Of a stretch of DNA of 64,000 nt, positions 32,272 through 42,522 are shown piece by piece. A program made the position numbers and the translations under genes. The notes beneath the pieces were generated by a model. It saw only the letters and a list, made by a program, of their open reading frames with translations. It searched no databases and was not told the origin of the DNA. Each line of letters begins with the position of its first letter. Positions within the stretch are counted from its first letter, which is position 1. Origin of the DNA: Rhinopithecus roxellana (taxonomy: Eukaryota > Chordata > Mammalia > Primates > Cercopithecidae); contig NC_044566.1 in the NCBI RefSeq assembly GCF_007565055.1, positions 64,045,315 through 64,109,314 on the forward strand, in the 5' to 3' direction.

Positions 32272-32563
32272 TTTTTTTTTTGAGATGGAGTTTCGCTCTT
32301 TCACCCAGGCTGGAGTAAAGTGGTGCCATCTCGGCTCACTGCAACCTCCTCTCCACCAGTTCAAGTGATTATCTTGCCTTGGCCTCCCGAGTAGCTGGGA
32401 TTACAGGTATCCGCCACCACACCTGGCTAATTTTTGTATTTTTAGTAGAGATGGGGTTTCACCATGTTGGCCAGGCTGGTCTCGAACTCCTGACCTTAGG
32501 TGATCCACCTGCCTCAGCCTCCAAAAGTGCTGGGATTACGGGTGTGAGCCACTGCGCCCGGCC
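32272..32563 (-). mobile_element. Alu inserted in L1
   Basis: Target-site duplication 'caatttgcc' at 32263-32271 and 32564-32572. Confidence 0.94.
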
Positions 32564-32652
32564 CAATTTGCCATTTTAACAGTTCTCAATGTACAGTTGA
32601 GTAGTGTTAAGTATGTTCCCATTGTTGTGCAACCAATCTCCAGAAGTTTTTC

Positions 32653-32805
32653 TTTTTTTTTTTTTTTTTTTTTTTTTTATATTTTTTTAGTAGAGACGGG
32701 GTTTCACCGGGTTAGCCAGGATGGTCTCGATCTCCTGACCTTGTGATCCGCCCGTCTCGGCCTCCCAAAGTGCTGGGATTACAGGCTTGAGCCACCGCGC
32801 CCGGC
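32653..32805 (-). mobile_element. Internally deleted AluY
   Basis: A long T-run joins directly to the middle of the left arm ('tttagtagagacggggtttc'), while the 5' end 'gagccaccgcgcccggc' is complete. Perfect flanks 'ctccagaagtttttc' at 32638-32652 and 32806-32820 show that the shortened copy is a single insertion. Confidence 0.92.
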
Positions 32806-33179
32806 CTCCAGAAGTTTTTCATCTTGCAGAATTAAAACTCTGTTCCCATTGAACAAACAGCTGCTCATTTCCCCCAGCCCCAGCCCCTGGCATCCACCCT
32901 TCTAGCTTTCTGTCTCTATGGGTGCCTCAGGTAAGTGGAATCATAGGGTATTTGTCATTTTGTGACTGGCTTATTTCATTTAGTAAAATGTCCTCAAGGT
33001 TCATCTGTGTTGTGGCATGTGTCATTTCTTTTTAGGGCTGAGTTAGTGTTTATTCTTAAAAGCCTAAGACTCTGAATATAGATAGCTGTTCTTTGCATTC
33101 ACACCTTAAGGCAACTCCCTACATTATGCCAAATGTGACATTTGTTTCCCCCTCACCCTTCTACTCAACTAAATTTAAG

Positions 33180-33212
33180 TATTATTATTATTATTAATTA
33201 TTATTATTCACT
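33180..33212 (+). repeat. ATT microsatellite
   Basis: 'tattattattattatt' followed by an interrupted second run. Confidence 0.9.
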
Positions 33213-33289
33213 GGCTCCATCCATTCTTATGAAAATTTAAGTATTATTGCTTTACATTTTTATGGCAGGAGTTGGTTGTCAAAGCATGT

Positions 33290-33800
33290 TTACAAACATT
33301 TATTTTTAATAACAGCAATACTGAGCTGTAATTCACCCATTTAAAGTGTACAATTCAGTGGTTTTAGTATATTCACAAGGTTGTGCATCCATCACCACAA
33401 TCAATTTTACAACATGCTCATCATCCCAAACCTTGGACCCACTAGCTATCACTCTTCATTCCTTCCTCCCCTAGCCCTGGGCAACCACAAATCTACTTCC
33501 TGTCTCTATGGATATGTCTATTCTGGACATTTCATAAATGGGATCATACAATACGAGAACCTTTGTGACTGGCTTCTCCCACTCAGCATAATGTTGTCAA
33601 CATTCATCTGTGTGGCATGTATCAGCATTTCATTCCTTTTTGTGGCTGAATAGCTCTGTTGTATGGGTGTGCCACATTGTATCTGTTCCATTTAGCTGTT
33701 ATGAATAATGCTGCTATCATCATTGGTGTACAAGATTTTTGTGGACATATTTTCATTTCTGTTGGGTACATACCTAGGAGTGGAACTGCTGTTACATGCT
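33290..33800 (-). mobile_element. L1 3' region, antisense (second copy)
   Basis: Repeats the content of the L1 piece at 32190-33060: 'aaagtgtacaattcagtggt', 'tgtgcatccatcaccacaat', 'gtctctatggatatgtctat' and 'tacatacctaggagtggaac'. Overlapping content means a separate insertion. Confidence 0.82.
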
Positions 33801-34721
33801 TTCATTTAAAAAAAAAAATTATTTTTTAAAACAATTTTTACATTTACAGAAAAATTGTGAAGAGAGTTTTCATATGTCATGTCACCAGATTTCCCGTATT
33901 CTTAACATGTTACATTAGTATGGTGGATTTATAACAATTAATGAACCAATGCATTATTAACATTTATTAATAATTAATAATATTGGCTATTCATGACCAA
34001 CACATTATTATTTAACAACATTCATATTTTTTTCAGATTTCCTTAGTTTTTACCTGATGTCTTACTTCTGTCCCAGGATGCCCTCCAGGGTACCGAATTA
34101 CAATAGTCATTTCTCTTTCGCTCTAGACTGTGACAGTTACTCAGACTGTCCTTATTTTTGGTGACCCTAACAGTTTTGAGGACCGCCAGTCAGGTAGTTT
34201 GTAGAATGCCCCTCTGTTAGGATTTGTCTGATCTTCTCATGATGAGAGTGGTGCTATGGGTCTTGGGGAGGGAGACCACAGGGATAAAGCGTCGTTTTCA
34301 CTTTGTCTTGTATCCAGGGTGCGTACTCTCAATGTGCGTTACCACTGTTGATGCTGACTTTGAACTCCTGGCTGAGGCAGTGTTTGTCAGGTTTCTCCAC
34401 TGCGTGGTGACTCTAACTTTTTCCTCTTCCATACTGTGCTTTTTGGAAGGAGGTCACTCTGCACAACCCACACTGAAGTGGGGGTGATGCTCCACCTCCC
34501 TAAGGGGGAGTACCCACATACATTATTTGGCATTTTTCTGCAAGGGAGATTTGGCTTCTTCTTCATTTATTCAAACATTTATTTGTGGTATACTTTGTGT
34601 TATAATCCAGTATTTCTGTATTAATTTTGTGGCTCAAGTTCCAGCTTTGGTCATCGGGAGCTCCTATGGTGGGCCTCTATCCCTTTGACATGCCCCATTG
34701 GTGCCATTTTTTTTTTAATAC

Positions 34722-34752
<31 letters not shown>

Positions 34753-34935
34753 TTTTTTTTGGTGCTGCAAACTGCTCTGGGCTCATCTTGTGTATTTTCT
34801 GGCTCTGTCTTCAAATTAACCATTTCTCCAAGGAGTCCTGCTTCCTGTGATTGGAGAATAGTATTAGAACCCAAGACCCGGACTCTAGATGTGTTCTGTC
34901 CATTTGTTTTTCACTCTTTGGACAACCCCATGTGA
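33801..34935 (-). mobile_element. Old L1-related sequence, antisense
   Basis: 'gtaccgaattacaatagtca', 'gtagaatgcccctctgttag', 'aggtttctccactgcgtggt' and 'cgggagctcctatggtgggc' match old L1-type text from memory. Contains a 'ttc'/T-run at 34717-34762. Confidence 0.6.
34717..34762 (+). repeat. TTC/poly(T) simple repeat
   Basis: Seven or so 'ttc' units followed by about 20 T. Confidence 0.92.
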
Positions 34936-34982
34936 ACTCTTTATGGCTTTTTTTTGTCTTTTCATTTTCCAGTAAGTGTGAA

Positions 34983-35420
34983 ACAGCAGTTGGAGTGTAG
35001 TGGTTAAGAGGAAGGACTCAGGAGTCAGATCGCTTGACTTCATCTCATAGATCCATCACTTACCACCTTTGTGGACTTAATTCCTCCATGCCTCAGTTTA
35101 TCACTTATGTAGGCTTAATTCCTCCATGCCTCAGTTTATCACTTATGTAGGCTTAATTCCTCCATGCCTCAGTTTATCACTTATGTAGGCTTAATTCCTC
35201 CATGCCTCAGTTTATCACTTATATAGGCTTAATTCCTCCATGCCTCAGTTTATCACTTATGTAGGCTTAATTCCTCCATGTCTCAGTTTCCATACATATA
35301 AAATGGAAATACTAATAACACCTACCTTGTAGGGTTGTTGTAAAGATTAACATAGGCAAGACCTGTGGTATGTTTAATGGTGCCTGGCACCTAATCCATG
35401 CTGAAATGTGGGTGGCAGTG
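34983..35420 (+). mobile_element. MIR with internal expansion
   Basis: MIR head ('gtgtagtggttaagaggaag', 'ccatcacttaccacctttg') and tail ('aaatggaaatactaataaca', 'gtagggttgttgtaaagatt', 'gtgcctggcac') are both clear. Between them the 'cctcagttt' core has been amplified as a 38-bp array. Confidence 0.85.
35076..35288 (+). repeat. 38-bp tandem array within MIR
   Basis: Units start at 35076, 35114, 35152, 35190, 35228 and 35266 (last partial), each 'cttaattcctccatgcctca' plus 18 more bases. Units are nearly identical ('atatagg' versus 'atgtagg' in one). Confidence 0.97.
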
Positions 35421-35727
35421 GCAGGGGCAGTGGCAGTCATTATTGGGGAGGACAGGGCAGATGCTCTCTCTGTTCTTTTAAGTTAATTAAGTGACTTGCC
35501 TAAGACATGGCCAAATGGAAGTTCACTAATGGGTCTTGTGTCTCCATGGTACCCTGCTACCTCCTGACTGTAATATTTTGTTTCAGCGTGTGAGATGTGA
35601 TAAATACCTGAGATGCTGCGGGGCTCCATGTGGGATATGAGTACCAGCACCGGAGTTGAGGGCTCAAGGGCTCCTGTGTGGAAACAGTTAACATTTAAAA
35701 TAAATAATGTTATCAAAATGTGTACTT

Positions 35728-36189
35728 AAAAAATTCAAACATAATATTCCTACATACTTATGGGGTACCTGTGATATTTTGTTACAAGCATAGGATGTGT
35801 AATGATCAAGTCAGGGTATTTAGCGCACCCTTCACCTTTAACATTTATCATTTCTTTGTGCTGGGAACATTTCAAATCTTCTAGCTGTTCTGAAATATAC
35901 AACAGTTGTTGTTACCTTTAGTTACCCTAGGTGCTATCGAACTCTAGAACTTACTTTTTCTATTAACTGTATGTTTGCACCCATCCACCAACCTCTTCCT
36001 CCCTCTCCTACCCCCGTCCAGCCTCTGTTAACCATCACTCTATTCTCCACCTTCACCAACCTCTTCCTCCCTCTCCTACCCCCGTCCAGCCTCTGTTAAC
36101 CGTCATTCTATTCTCCACCTTCATCAGATCAACATTTTTAGCTTTCACATGAGTGAGAACATGTGATACTTGTCTTTCTGTGCCTGGTT
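35728..36189 (-). mobile_element. L1 3' UTR segment, antisense, next to exon 2
   Basis: 'tacatacttatggggtacct', 'aatgatcaagtcagggtatt', 'ccagcctctgttaaccatc' and 'catgagtgagaacatgtgat' are antisense L1 3' UTR text. The 13-base 'aaaatgtgtactt' occurs exactly on both sides (35715-35727, 36190-36202), a probable target-site duplication, though no T-run is visible at the left end. Confidence 0.75.
35987..36122 (+). repeat. 68-bp tandem duplication inside L1
   Basis: 'accaacctcttcctccctct' begins at 35987 and 36055. The two units differ at two or three positions ('accatcactc' versus 'accgtcattc'). Confidence 0.95.
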
Positions 36190-36332
36190 AAAATGTGTAC
36201 TTTTAAGATATTTATTAAATATTTTAAGAATAGGATACTGTGTAGTTAAAAAAAAAAACTCATCCTGGGTTAGGGATGAAAAGCCATTCAATTATTAAAT
36301 TAACTCGAATCCTTTCTTTTATCTCCCTTTAG

Positions 36333-36440
36333 TGGAGTCATTGGGCGAAGCTGGGCCATGCTGTTTGCTGGGGGAGGCTTCCAGGTGAAACTCTATGACA
36401 TTGAGCAACAGCAGATACGGAACGCCCTGGAAAACATCAG
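36333..36440 (+). CDS. CRYL1: CRYL1 exon 2: Rossmann-fold NAD-binding loop
   Basis: This exon completes Ser14 and encodes residues 15-49 plus two bases of Arg50. It finishes the GxGxxG loop (G13-S-G-V-I-G18), the following helix (R19-GG29), the second beta strand (F30-Y35) and Asp36 ('KLYDIE'). That is the acidic residue at the end of strand 2 that, in this family, binds the adenosine ribose and sets NAD over NADP preference. The acceptor 'ttatctccctttag|t' and donor 'cag|gtgggc' are canonical. The 108-nt length keeps phase 2 at both ends, so skipping it would stay in frame but would delete most of the cofactor site. From memory, human CRYL1 has Ser where this sequence has Gly27. An antisense L1 piece ends about 130 bp upstream. 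Confidence 0.96.
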
Positions 36441-37364
36441 GTGGGCCAGCCGGCGCTCTCCAGGAGGAATGGAAGTGGGTCTCTTTCTCTCAGTTGGTCT
36501 TGTTCGTCATATCCTCAAGGCTGTGAGGATCTGTGATGTCACGTTTTCGTCTGATGGTTACTGCAGTACCTCTGAGTTGGTAAAGGTCAGGCCTACAGTG
36601 GTGGGAATGTGAATTCACTCTGGGGAAGGGCTCCCGTGGGGGAGGAACGGACCCTTCTGGCTGAGAGGATCTGCAGCAAGCATGAGTGACTTTGCAGCTT
36701 CTCTGGCTGTTTGCCCCAGGGCTGGAGGACTGGGGTTTCCTGCTTCCATCCAGGCAGGAGGAACTCCCTTCCAGCATGTGACAGCCGTAGCTGCAGGGGC
36801 ATTACAGTTTAGGAACAGAAGTCCCGCAGCTTGTTTTGACCTGTTGATAGTAATGGTAGGACCCAAAGACAACATCCTGAATTTTAGTTAGAGGTTTGGC
36901 ACTCTTGTGAGAGGACAGAACTGGAGCTACTTATGTGGTTATGATGAACTGTGACAGTGGTACTAGTTAAAGGTGTGAGAGTGGATGAACTCCCCAAATG
37001 CCGAGTGCTGAGAATGTGGAGGGCTGTTTTAGGGATGGTAGTCACAGGAACCAAAGAAAGGCTGAGAGTGAGGGAGGTCAAGGACGGGGGAAAGACGTCA
37101 TCACAGCCGGCCCAGAAGCCAAGGCACTGGCATGAGGCATCCTCACCGCACGGCATGTTACTGTGTGGTGCCGTCCCAGAACCGGGTTCTGACCATCTCA
37201 GACATGCGTTAGCTGCTTATTATCCTCATTTGGAGGATATCCATGAATATATAACTTGCATTTGCATTTTTGTGCATCAAAAATAAGCTTACTGTATTGT
37301 CTACATTTTGAAAAGACTAATATGTAGGGTATGATGTTAAACTGTAGGCATTAAGAAATTATGT
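36441..37364. other. Intron 2 start, no repeat recognised
   Basis: About 0.9 kb of repeat-free intron after exon 2, unusual in this window. It holds CRE-like 'tgatgtcacg' (36534-36543) and 'gacgtcat' (37094-37101). No coding signal. Confidence 0.45.
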
Positions 37365-37485
37365 ACCCTAATCCAGTGTTGTTTTACAGATTAAGAACTT
37401 GAACACAGAGAAGTTAAGTTACTTCTTCCATATTGTTACAAATAGTCAATGCCAGGGTAAAATGTCAATCTAAAGAACAAAAACC
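37365..37485 (-). mobile_element. MIR fragment
   Basis: 'gttttacagattaagaactt' and 'agttaagttacttcttccat' are diverged minus-strand MIR core. Confidence 0.6.
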
Positions 37486-37487
37486 TT

Positions 37488-37790
37488 GGCCAGGCCTGGT
37501 AGCTTACACCTGTAATCCCAGCACTTTGAGAGGCTGAGGTGGGAGGATCACTTGAGGCCAGGAGTTCAAGACCAGGGTGGGCAACATAGTGAGACCCCGT
37601 CTCTACAGAAAAGAAGAAAAAAATAGCCAGTGTGTTGGCATCCATCTAGCTAGTAGTCCTAGCTACTCAGGAGGCTGAGGCAGAAGGATTGCTTGAGCCC
37701 AGTAGTTCCAGGCTATAGTGAGCTATGATTGCACCACTGTACTCCATACTGGGCAGCAGAGTGACTTTGCCTCAACATAAATAAGATAAT
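37488..37790 (+). mobile_element. Old Alu (AluJ-like)
   Basis: Starts 'ggccaggcctggtagcttac'; right arm 'ggctatagtgagctatgatt'. First Alu downstream of exon 2, opposite in orientation to the nearest upstream one. Confidence 0.88.
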
Positions 37791-38009
37791 AAAGTACAAA
37801 ACCAACCAGACAAAAATCAAAAGTAAAACGATCACCAAAAACCACTCACATAGACGGTTTTGGAAGGAAGGGGACTTGACGTTTCAGTACCAGCTACTAA
37901 CAGCCATGTTCTGTTCACTAGGGATACACAGTGGGTAATGTAGACAGTCTTTCTTGCCACGGAGCTTATGGCCTAGTAATCGTACTGTATTAAATTCTCA
38001 TAATCAACT

Positions 38010-38255
38010 CTTTTGCCTGAGCTCAGGAGTTGGAGACCACCCTGAGCAACATGGTGAAACTCTATCTCTACTAAAATCAACAAAATTATCTGGGCATGGT
38101 GGCAGGCGCCTGTCATTCCACCTACTCGAGAGGCCGAGGCACGAGAATCACTTGAGCCTGGGAGGCGGAGATTGTAATGAGCTGAGATCGTGCCACTGCA
38201 CTCCAGCCTGGGCAACAGAGTGAGACTCTGTCTCAAAAAAAAAAAAAAAAAGAAG
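38010..38255 (+). mobile_element. 5'-truncated Alu
   Basis: Enters at 'cctgagctcaggagttggag'; tail 'aaaaaaaagaagaagaagaa'. Confidence 0.9.
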
Positions 38256-38271
38256 AAGAAGAAAAGATTCA

Positions 38272-38928
38272 CTTGGTGTTTACCCTCTATGGATTTGGAG
38301 AAATGTATACTGACATGTATCTACCCTTGTAGTATTACACAGAATAATTCCACTGCTCTCAAATTCTTCCTTTCCATCCCTCCCTTCCCCCCAACCTCTG
38401 GCAACCACTGATCCTTTTACTGTCTCACAGTTTTACCTTTTCCAGAATGTTATATAATTAAAATCATACAGTATGTAGGCTTTGCAGTTTGGCTTCTTTT
38501 ACTTAGTAACATGCATTTAAGTTTCCTCCATGTCTTTTCATGGCTTGCGCTTGAATGATATTGCATGGCCTGGACGTACCACGATTTATTTATCCATTTG
38601 CCCACTGAAGAACATCTTGGGTGCTTCCAGGTTTTGGCAATTATGAATAAAGTTGCTGTAAATTCCATGTGCAGGTTTTTGTGTGGACATAGTTTCCAAC
38701 CCCTTTGTGGGAGTACCAAAGAGCACCGTTGCTAGATTGGGGGGTTCTAAGAGGATGGTTAGCTTTATAAGAAATTGCAAAACTGTCTCCCAAAGTGGCT
38801 GTCCTATTTTGCGTTCCCACCAACCATGAAGGACAGATCCCATCGCTCTATATCCTTACCAGCATGTGGGGGTGTCAGTGTTCTGGATTTTAGCCATCCT
38901 AATAGGCATATAATGGTATCTCCTTGTT
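38272..38928 (-). mobile_element. L1 3' region, antisense (third copy)
   Basis: 'caacctctggcaaccactga', 'atgcatttaagtttcctcca', 'tgggtgcttccaggttttgg' and 'aatggtatctccttg' are antisense L1 text. Confidence 0.8.
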
Positions 38929-39238
38929 TTTTTTCTTTGTTTTGTTTTGTTTTTTGAGACAGAGCCTCCCTCTGTAGCCCAGGCTGGAGTGCAATGGCAC
39001 GATCTTGATTCACTGCAACCTCCCCCTCCTGGGTTCAAGCGATTCTCCTGCCTCAGCCTCTGGAGTAGCAGGGATTACAGGCGACCGCCACCACGCCCGG
39101 CTAATTTTTTTTTATTTTTAGTAGAGATGGGGTTTCATCACATCGGCCAGGCTGGTCTCTAACTCCTGACCTCAGGTGATCCACCCGCCTCGGCCTCCCA
39201 AAGTGCTGGGATTACAGTTGTGAACCACTGTGCCTGGC
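38929..39238 (-). mobile_element. Alu, full length
   Basis: T-run with G interruptions, ending 'gtgaaccactgtgcctggcc'. Confidence 0.94.
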
Positions 39239-39251
39239 CAGGCATGGAGTT

Positions 39252-39257
39252 GTTTTT

Positions 39258-39290
<33 letters not shown>

Positions 39291-39568
39291 AGACAGAGTC
39301 TCGCTGTGTCTCCCAGGCTGGAGTGCAGTGGCGCGATCTCGGCTCACCGCAAGCTCCGTCTCCCGGGTTCACGCCATTCTCCTGCCTCAGCCTCCCGAGT
39401 AGCTGGGACTACAGGCGCCCGCCACTGTGCCAGGCTAATTTTTTATATTTTTAGTAGGGACGGAGTTTCACTGTGTTAGCCAGGATGGTCTCGATCTCCT
39501 GACCTCGTGATCCGCCCGCCTCGGCCTCCCAAAGTGCTGGGATTACAGGCATGAGCCACCGTGCCGGC
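39252..39568 (-). mobile_element. AluY-like, full length
   Basis: Low divergence ('gcgcgatctcggctcaccgc', 'gtagctgggactacaggcgc') with a 'cttttcttttctttt' tail. Arranged in tandem with the previous Alu. Confidence 0.94.
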
Positions 39569-39980
39569 GTGGACTTTTAATCAGTTTTCTGGTGACAGTA
39601 TATGTAACAGGTGGGTTTGGAGCTGAGAGACATTAGCTGGAGGAGGAGAGGACCTCCACGGGAAGAGGAGACCCCTGAGTCTCTCATTAGGTCATGTTTT
39701 AAGCCAGTCCCAAGTGGACTCCAGACAAGGAGTTGACAGACTATTTTTGTAAAAACCAGATAGTAAATATTGTAGGCTTTGCGGGTCATGTGGTCTCTGT
39801 TTCAACCTTTCGTTGTAAAGTAAAGGCAGCCATAGACAATCAGGAAACAAATGGAGGTGGGTGTATTCCAATAAAACTTTATTTTATGGATTAACACTGA
39901 ACTTTGTTCATATAATTTTCCAGAGTCACAAAATATTATTTTAAAATGTTTCCAACTGTTTAAAAATGTAAAAACCATCC

Positions 39981-40416
39981 TGTATTAGTCTGTTTTCATG
40001 CTGCTAATAAAGACATACCTGAGACTGAACAATTTACAAAAGGAAGAGGTTTAATGGATTCATAGTTCCACGTGGCTGGGGGGGCCTCCCAATCATGGTG
40101 GAAGGTGAACCGCACATCGCACACAATGGCAGAAAAGATATAATGGATTCATAGTTCCACGTGGCTGGGGGGCCTCACAATCATGGTGGAAGGTGAACGC
40201 AGGTCTCACACAGTGGCAGAAAAGAGAACTTGTGCAGGGAAACTCCCCTTTATAAAACCATCAGATCTCGTGAGACTTACTATTACGAGAATAGCATGGG
40301 AAAGACCTGCCCCATGATTCAATCATCTCCCACCGGGTCCCTCCCGCAACACATGGGAATTATGGGAGCTACAATTCAAGATGAGATTTGGGTGGGGACA
40401 CAGCCACACCGTACCA
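39981..40416 (-). mobile_element. THE1-type (MaLR) solo LTR
   Basis: Reverse-oriented LTR from 'tgtattagtctgttttcatg' to 'cacagccacaccgtacca', with perfect 5-base target duplications 'catcc' at 39976-39980 and 40417-40421. It contains an 89-bp internal duplication. Confidence 0.9.
40053..40229 (-). repeat. 89-bp tandem duplication in the THE1 LTR
   Basis: 'aatggattcatagttccacg' begins at 40053 and 40142. The copies differ at several sites ('gaaccgcacatcgcacac' versus 'gaacgcaggtctcacac'), so the duplication is not brand new. Confidence 0.95.
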
Positions 40417-40496
40417 CATCCTTATCTCCCAGGCCATGTAAAGATAGGAGATGGGCCAGGTTTGGCCTGTGGGCTGTGGTTTGCCCACACCTGCCA

Positions 40497-41278
40497 TAGA
40501 CTTTTCAATTCTGTTATCATTTCATCTTTGATCCTGTAAAGCCAATTCTAACCCACTTGTAATGAAGAGAAAATCCCACAGTTCCTAATTGAAAGTCCTT
40601 TGTTCTATTTCTTGGATATTTGTGTTTTAGGCCTTATTTTTAGATGCATCTAAAAATAAGATGCATTTGTGGTCTTCCTAAGTAAATTACATCGACTTAA
40701 TTCATCTTTGTTCTGTTTCTTGGGGTATTTGTGTTTTAGACCTTATTTTTAGGTGCATCATTAAAGATTTTAAAAGTCATTTCAGGGATCAGGACTGATG
40801 ATGCTGAGTGATGGAGGGTTGTGGGTAAGGATTTTTTTTTTTTTTAACCTGGTTAAAGGCTTTCCTGTTATACTACTCTGCTTAATTAAGAGCTGTATTT
40901 CTTAATATCATTGGTGCCTGATTAGATTTAACTTTTAGATACTAGTCTGTAAGATTTTTGAACCAGAAAAAGCTAAATAACTTACAACTATTAGCAGTCA
41001 TATTCTAGAAGAAGCAAATGTACTGAATTCTTATGTGCCTGGGATTTTAAAGGAGTACATACAAATCTTTCCTCAATAGCAGGTACTTTATTTTTATAAC
41101 ATACACATTTAAGCTGAGTTAAATATGCAGAACTGGTTGTACTTCTTTGGCAGGAAATGGGAAGCTTAGGATATCTTGTGACCAACTACTTCTTCCTTCT
41201 CAAATAACTGGCAAATAACTTCAGGAAAATCCAGTTATGTCGTGTCACATTGCACCCCTAGGAAGTACTGGATTCTTA
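40497..41278. other. Intron 2 segment with duplication and palindrome
   Basis: A diverged 52-bp direct repeat lies at 40599-40650 and 40707-40759 ('tttgttctatttcttgg' / 'tttgttctgtttcttgg'). The end of the first copy forms a 28-bp perfect palindrome at 40633-40660. The rest is unrecognised. Confidence 0.6.
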
Positions 41279-41287
41279 GTCTTGAGT

Positions 41288-41294
<7 letters not shown>

Positions 41295-41318
<24 letters not shown>

Positions 41319-41495
41319 GAGGCGGAGTCTCGCTCTGTCGCCAGGGCTGGAGTGCAGTGGCCGGGTCTCAGCTCACTGCAAGCTCTGCCTCCCGGGTTCC
41401 CGCCATTCTCCTGCCTCAGCCTCCCGAGTGGCTGGGACTACGGGCGCCGGCCACATCGCCCAGCTAGTTTTTTGTATTTTTTAGTAGAGACGGGG
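41295..41495 (-). mobile_element. 5'-truncated AluY with perfect target-site duplication
   Basis: Ends inside the left arm at 'agtagagacgggg'. 'gtcttgagtgactttt' repeats exactly at 41279-41294 and 41496-41511. Confidence 0.94.
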
Positions 41496-41511
41496 GTCTT
41501 GAGTGACTTTT

Positions 41512-42188
41512 AAATAAAGCTACCTTTTTCTCTTTCTTAAATCACAAGATCTTCAAATGTACCATTCCTGCACAGAATCCAAGGTACAAGGACTGAGACC
41601 AAACTTTGTTTTTGTAAGTATTTTGGTCAGTGCAATGAGTTCTGGGACCAGGAGGTTAATGATTGTGAACTCTTGTCGACAGCAACACCGTGTGTGACCT
41701 GTGGTGCTTTTAGATGTTCAGAAACCCCAAGGTTGAAATGTCCCTGGCCACATTATCAGGCAAAAGGAATGTAAGGAAAACCAACTTCATCCTTTTGTCA
41801 AGAAGTATAAATGATGTATCTTTGCGACTGGGTTGCATTGACTGTTGGGTCCAAATAGCTTGTGCCCACAGGCATCTTCCCTGACACCCTGTTTTGTGGT
41901 CTTTGTCTACCACTGTAGGCCGTGGGCTCCCTCAGGACAGACCGTACATCACACCCCCAGCGTCCCTCACTATTCAGTGTCGTGTGGTCTCTCTACTAGC
42001 CATTATGGATGCAGAAATAAGCAACACGCACGTTTCCTGTCCCCAGAGCCTGAACCTATTAACTCAGTGCTCATTTTATCTGAGTCACAGGAACCTTTTC
42101 TAGAGTCTCTAGAGGCAATGTTTCCAATCATATTCCTCACATACTTTTTTCTCACCATCTGTTCCACCTTGCAGTTTGGCCCACTTCC
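41512..42188. other. Intron 2, nothing recognised
   Basis: No coding or named repeat content recognised. Confidence 0.35.
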
Positions 42189-42205
42189 CATATTCTGATT
42201 CTTTT

Positions 42206-42505
42206 CTTTTTTTCTTTTTTTGGTGAGATGGAGTCTCCTCTGTCACCCAGGCTGGAGTGTAGTGGCATGATCTTGGTTTACTCCAACCTCTGCCTCCCGG
42301 GTTCAAGCGATTCTCCTCCTTCAGCCTCCCGAGTAGCTGGGACTACAGACATGTGCCACCATGTCTGGCTGATTTTTGTATTTTTTATTAGAGATGGAGT
42401 TTTGCCATGTTGGCCAGGCTGGTCTCAAACTCCTGACCTCAGGTGATCCACCCGCCTTGGCCTCCCAAAGTGCTGGGATTACAGGCATGAGCCACCGTGC
42501 CTGGC
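42206..42505 (-). mobile_element. Alu with long target-site duplication
   Basis: 'catattctgattctttt' at 42189-42205 and 42506-42522. Confidence 0.95.
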
Positions 42506-42522
42506 CATATTCTGATTCTTTT

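Larger units (their letters stand above)
32190..33060 (-). mobile_element. L1 3' region, antisense
   Basis: 'taaaatacacgtaacctaca', 'gcccctggcatccacccttc', 'ttctgtctctatgggtgcct' and 'gactggcttatttcatttag' are antisense L1 text. Interrupted by Alus at 32272 and 32653. Confidence 0.8.
39721..40496. mobile_element. hAT-type DNA transposon remnant
   Basis: 'ccagatagtaaatattgtag', 'gctttgcgggtcatgtggtc' and 'ggtgtattccaataaaactt' at the left, and 'ggtttggcctgtgggctgtg' with 'tttgcccacacctg' at the right, correspond to the two ends of a common hAT-Charlie-like element. A THE1-type LTR is inserted in the middle. Confidence 0.7.
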
